Below, one piece after another: positions 59,809 through 64,000 of a stretch of DNA of 64,000 nucleotides. Where the stretch lies: contig OY856411.1 in the NCBI GenBank assembly GCA_963693085.1, positions 112,659,267 to 112,723,266 of the forward strand, given 5' to 3'. Position 1 is the first letter of the stretch; every line of letters starts with the position of its first letter. The notes beneath the pieces are model-generated. The model made no database searches and was not told the DNA's origin. It saw only the letters and a program-made list of their open reading frames with translations. The position numbers and the translations under genes are program-made. The DNA comes from Alisma plantago-aquatica. Lineage: Eukaryota > Streptophyta > Magnoliopsida > Alismatales > Alismataceae.

Positions 59809-61240
59809 TACACTAGAGCCAATCACTCACAAATCCAAGTCCAAGTGATCTAACATGACCATCATGTTGTTTTTGTTGTTGAAGTGCTTCTTCAGAGGAT
59901 CAACATAATTGCTTTTAATCAGGAACTTGCAAAACCTCGAATCTCCTTGATGGTCAATCTCTCATATGAGATGGTAACTACATTTTATGTTCTTTAAATG
60001 TTGATGTCATTTACATTTCATAGCTTGTGTGATGACTACTTTGTTGTCGCAATATAAATATACTACATCATCAATGCGTGGAGCCACCCCTAGGTCACCA
60101 ATAAACTTCTTAATCCATATAGTTTCCTTTGTTGTGTTGGAGGCAGTAATGCACTCTTGTAGAATAAATTATTGTATCTTTCATGAAACGTTTCTAGCTC
60201 ACAACATAACCATTGAAGAAAAACATATAACCTAATTACGATCAATAATCATCCTTATTAGTTTGAAAGCTTGCGGTAGTGACAACCCTTATAATCAACT
60301 CTTACGCATCACTATAAATAAGGATTGATCCTTGGTTTCTCACAAGTACTTAAATATGTTCTTTATGGTAGCCCTCTAACTTTAAGTTGGTACTTACTCA
60401 TCATGGTCAAACCATACGAGACATAAATACATGTATATAACCTTACGTAAATGATAGATCCAATTGCAGATGCAACTTATTCATGTCTTCTCTCTCTCTT
60501 CATAAGAGCTCAGACATTGAGCTTAAAAGTGACTTATTCTATGAGAAATGTGTAAGTTTCCTATCTTACACTCTTCCATGCTAAAGCTTTTAGTACTTTG
60601 TCAATGTATGTACTTAGACTTAGACTTAGACTAAGAAGCCTTTTAAATTTATCTCTATAATTCCTAGAATATAAGATGCTTATCCTAAGTCCTTCATGAA
60701 GAATTTGTTTCCCAACCATGTTTTCACCAACTATAAAGTGGGGATGCTATTCCCCATCTATTGTATGTCATCTACATATAATATGACGAATATAATTATG
60801 CTCCCACTAGCCTTCTTGTGAAAAAAAGGTTCATCATCATTTTGGATAAATCAAAATTGTTTGAGTATCTCATCAAAATGAAGAATCCAACTTTGAGATT
60901 CTTTCTTAATTTAGTAGACTTACCTTTGTAGCTTACACTTTTTTTTGGCTTCATTTGGAGTGATAAAACCTTAGGGTTGTGTCACATACACATCTTTTAG
61001 GATATTCCAATTAAGGAATGTGGTTTTAACATCTATTTTCAAGATTTCTTTGTTTTTATAAGATGCAATTGAAAGCATGATCATGATGGATTTAACTAAT
61101 AAAATAGGTGAGAAGATTCCATCAAAGTTGTTAACATAAGTGGTTTATTTCTTATTTCTTAGTAATTGGGCTTAGGACCATTGTATTTATAATTCTTATT
61201 GTCATGTAGTTACACTTGAGTGAAGATCCATCTATTTGCT
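59809..61240 (-). pseudogene. Copia pol remnant: reverse transcriptase and RNase H
   Basis: Read on the minus strand from about 61040 downward: a VYVTQP.GFITP block near 60980, SWILHFDEILKQF near 60880, the active site YVDD (60778-60767), a GKQFFMKDLG-like stretch with ASYILGI near 60690, SAIGSIIYVRLYT near 60460 and, in RNase H, the YLYCDNKVVITQA segment near 60050 and EIDHQGDSRFCKFLIKSNYV with DPLKKHF near 59880. The order is that of a Tork/Angela-type Copia polyprotein end, directly followed by its LTR. Many stops; gag, protease and integrase of this copy are not present to the right. Confidence 0.75.
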
Positions 61241-61855
61241 AATGTACACTCATGTCACCCTAGACTCATGTATATTGGATAGCCAAAAAATCTTTACAGA
61301 CTATTGATTATATATTACTAATGTCTACATATTATCATACACCGGCTCCTACCTCTAATACATGCCACTACATCCTCTTCTCTATTCTCTCCCCAATGAT
61401 CATTAAGATCATAGGACAACAACACCCTCCCATAGCCTCCCCTCCCCCACCCATTACTAGCCCAAGGCCTCCGCCTTTCTGCATGCTGCATCCATCACAT
61501 GTAGCTTGCACCGGTGACAGCTACCACTATCGGGCGTGTGACTAGCCTCGAAGCATGCGATGTAGAAGTTGTAATAGCCAACCATCATCAGGTTGCTGCA
61601 TGATATCAACCTCAAGATCTCTACCATCTTCTTGCCTCACGGGATCCTATCCATGTGATTTCACCCCTCTGCTATCTTCTTTTATTGTGATCCCTTCCAC
61701 ATCTATTGTAAAACAACAAAAGACAAACCTAAAGACCTCATGCTGATTTATAAAGCACAAAAAGGTAAAAGGGGCAACTTTTTCTTTGTTATTTATTCTC
61801 CAGGTGATTTACATAGGCTACATGGTTAAGTGCCTTTTCTTGAATTAGGGATCAA
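61241..61855. other. junction region, Pro/Ser-rich frames
   Basis: Links the minus-strand Copia remnant with the plus-strand one. A C-rich stretch at 61400-61700 gives open frames (for example 61321-61545, with PPPPITSPRPPP) that I cannot assign; they could be the linker region of a retroelement polyprotein or chance. Confidence 0.3.
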
Positions 61856-63656
61856 ATATTATGCACATCACATAGCCTTTATTCTTGTGATTTTCTCTCT
61901 TTCGTACCACACTCATTTTGGTACTGCTATCTTTATTTATTCTTACCATACTCATTTTGCTAGTTATTTTCCTACCGCTTTACTCCAGTAGTGCCTTTCA
62001 TATCATTCTTGTACTGATAGTGCCTTATTTCTGTATCACACCTTCGATGTGGTACATTACTATATTTCTACAACAGAAGAAAAGAAACCTATCATCTATA
62101 ATGATATGCCACATGTTATGGAAATTAAATTCAATGGTGATAGTGATTTGATGTGGATGAATGTTGTTTCTACTTTTCTATAATCCCATGACTAATTGAA
62201 ATTTATTATAGAAGATGCGTCTAAAGTACCCAATGAGGCTTGAATCATGGGAAATAGTTAGGTTCACTCTTAGTTCTGGGGATGTATGGAGCTTGATGTA
62301 GATATTAAGTACATGTGCACAAAAATGTCAAACTCATGTGGGAAGAGATGAAGCAATTCTATACTTAGAAGGTAAGTTGTTTCAATTATACAATATAACA
62401 GATAACATATTTTTCTAAATGTTAGGGTGAGAGCCTTATCCAATATCTATGATTCTTTGAAATCTCTTGCGAATAATGTAAACTTCTTCTCACCCACCAC
62501 CTCTTTAGAAGTGACTAAGATACATGATACTGTTATGACAAGGACATCTCTTAGTGGCCTTCATCCCTAATACAACGACATACACCATCTTCTTTTTGTT
62601 GGGACCATGATCCCATCCCAAGGATCAAGCATATGTCAACCTATCCTAGGCCAAGATGTCTTCCCATTCAACTTGTACCCATGAAGTGTTGAAGCACAAA
62701 TTACAATGATTGCTACTTCCAGGAGTCATATACGGGATCGTAGCACTCACACAGAGCCAAGACCAAAATGTACTTATTTTGGCAAATTAGGCCATGTTGA
62801 AGAGGTTTTTCAATCCAAACATGGTTATCGTACTCATTGTAGAAGAGGGAATGGAAGGGGTTATGCACATGTATTTCAAACAACTGCACCCCTCATTGGC
62901 CAAGGCCCATCAACATCTACTATGACTCCAGGCATGACTAGACATCACATATTTTGCTCACAAAATAGGAGTATGAATGACTCTAACAAACTACACAGTG
63001 TATTCACATCTTCACAATAGCATGGTAGCATCATCCCCTGAATGGCACAATGGTGAACCTTATACTATCACACCACTATCCCCTCTTACTTCTACCAAGG
63101 TAATCATGAGGCCTCTATGATTGCCACTCACTCTAGCTAGATAGTGGATATCAGATTCAGTCAACATATTATAGGTATGCCACATCTTCTTAGATCCTTT
63201 GATTCTATTATCCCATACACCACTCTCACATTGACAAATGGTTCAGTTAAACAGGTTACCCAATGTGGCACTATTCCCATTTTCTCTAAATTGAAACTTT
63301 TTTGTTCATTTTGTTCCCAACTTTTCATATAATTTGATGTATGTAACTAAACTTGCTGATTTCATTCATTGATTTGTTTTTTTTGGACAGTCTAGTTTCA
63401 TTATACAAGACTGGAGGAATTTAGTGATGATTAGCAAACTGGTTCACTCTAATGATCTTTACTACTTCTATACCCCTCCTCTACCTCATACTTTTGCTCT
63501 TATTGCATGCTTACCACTCTAGCTACATCTTCTCTTTGGCCACCCATATCTGGATGAACTGACGATGTTGGATAAATCTATTTCTAATTGTTCATCCATT
63601 TTATTTGATACAGGTCAACTAGAAAAATCATACTGTGTATCTTTTCCTTCTCGTAT
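61856..63656 (+). pseudogene. Copia gag, protease and pre-integrase remnant
   Basis: Plus-strand frames follow a Copia polyprotein start. The gag core begins near 62100 (EIKFNGDSDLMWMNVVSTFL). The nucleocapsid knuckle near 62767 reads CTYFGKLGHVEEVF followed by QSKHGY, in which the second and fourth metal ligands of CCHC have become Phe. The protease part near 63141 (IVDIRFSQHIIG) has Asp but not the Ser-Gly of the active DSG triad. The GAG-pre-integrase block ends the remnant: LFGHPYLDELTMLDK at about 63533 and SYCVSFPSRIG at about 63630. Stops throughout. It is cut at 63656 by the next element. Confidence 0.7.
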
Positions 63657-63842
63657 TGGAGATTATAGAATAAGAAAACATTAAATTGATGTATCTTAAA
63701 CAAATACCATGCACTCCATTTTATAGGATAACAGAGTAAGTGAGAAAGATAATTACACAATATGGGATAAAAGAAAAGCTAAAGACAAGACAAATCTAAA
63801 CCACACAACAAAACATAATGCATAAAACCTCTATACTAATAC
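63657..63842 (-). repeat. short LTR of a second Copia element (minus orientation)
   Basis: Between the interrupted pre-integrase block and the polypurine tract at 63843-63852. On the minus strand it contains TATAAAATGGAG (about 63728-63717), a likely TATA box, and ends ...ATAATCTCCA. Length about 186 bp, as in Retrofit-like Copia LTRs. The start has drifted from the usual TG. The element continues beyond the window. Confidence 0.6.
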
Positions 63843-64000
63843 TCCCCCTCAAGCTAGCACATATATATCAAACATGCCTAGCTTGTCCACCTGTGTAGAA
63901 AAGCGAGTCTTGGGATGTAACTTGGTGAAAACGTCAGCAACTTGATTTTCATTTTGGAGATAAAGAGTGCAAATTCATCTAGAGAGAATAGATTCAGAAT
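63843..64000 (-). pseudogene. C-terminus of Copia pol, entering from the right edge
   Basis: On the minus strand the frame VADVFTKLHPKTRF and QVDKLGMFDIYVLA ends at a TGA inside the polypurine tract TTGAGGGGGAGT. This ADxFTK...LG end is the standard finish of Copia RNase H. The part in the window has no stop apart from the normal one, so the element could be more intact than its neighbours; only 158 bases are visible. Confidence 0.75.

Noticed and set aside
61321..61746. Pro/Ser/Cys-rich plus frames as a possible small secreted protein
   Set aside because: No signal peptide, no conserved cysteine spacing, flanked on both sides by Copia remnants; probably polyprotein linker or chance.

Overview
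The window looks like nuclear DNA of a flowering plant. It is AT-rich, the coding remnants carry spliceosomal-type GT/AG introns, and almost everything recognisable belongs to plant transposon superfamilies: CACTA/En-Spm elements with TNP2-type transposases, LTR retrotransposons primed by initiator-Met tRNA, Copia pol fragments and an L1-type LINE. I cannot name the species; a monocot is a guess only. Apart from one short eEF1A-derived gene and one B3-domain exon, I see no clear host gene. This is a nested-transposon interval.

Layout. 1-2480 is gene-free with a roughly 180-bp tandem duplication. 2480-2982 holds an unrecognised open frame. 3369-9670 (+) is a decayed CACTA element (A) with the usual order: transposase-associated zinc domain, tnp2, DUF4218, DUF4216, then a second gene of the Ptta/En-Spm type. 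A is interrupted by a second CACTA element (B, 9696-20094, minus orientation) whose CACTA termini, 3-bp target duplication (ATA), subterminal repeats, two genes, GC-rich leader and elaborate foldback cassette are all visible. 20098-23920 and 32591-36084 are probably the rest of A. They contain amplified unidentified segments and an exon of a VAL/HSI2-type B3 factor, and end in a CACTA terminus at 36084.

Inside that flank sits a non-coding LTR retrotransposon (23926-32585, minus, 5-bp duplication CTAAT). Its 3.2-kb LTRs carry a tandem array of hairpins that keep one loop while the stems change in a compensated way. This is the most unusual signal in the window.

From 36085 on: a GC-rich stretch bounded by microsatellites, a decayed LTR-like stretch, a non-LTR reverse-transcriptase pseudogene split by a 2.8-kb solo LTR (duplication GGAAT), the eEF1A-like minigene with its own TATA box and 5'UTR intron (45232-46320), a LINE (46599-57577) with a duplicated 5' third and an internally duplicated ORF1, and finally three Copia fragments in alternating orientation (58306-64000), the last inserted into the second.

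All translations, repeat comparisons and boundaries were read by eye. Domain names come from family knowledge and were not searched against a database.
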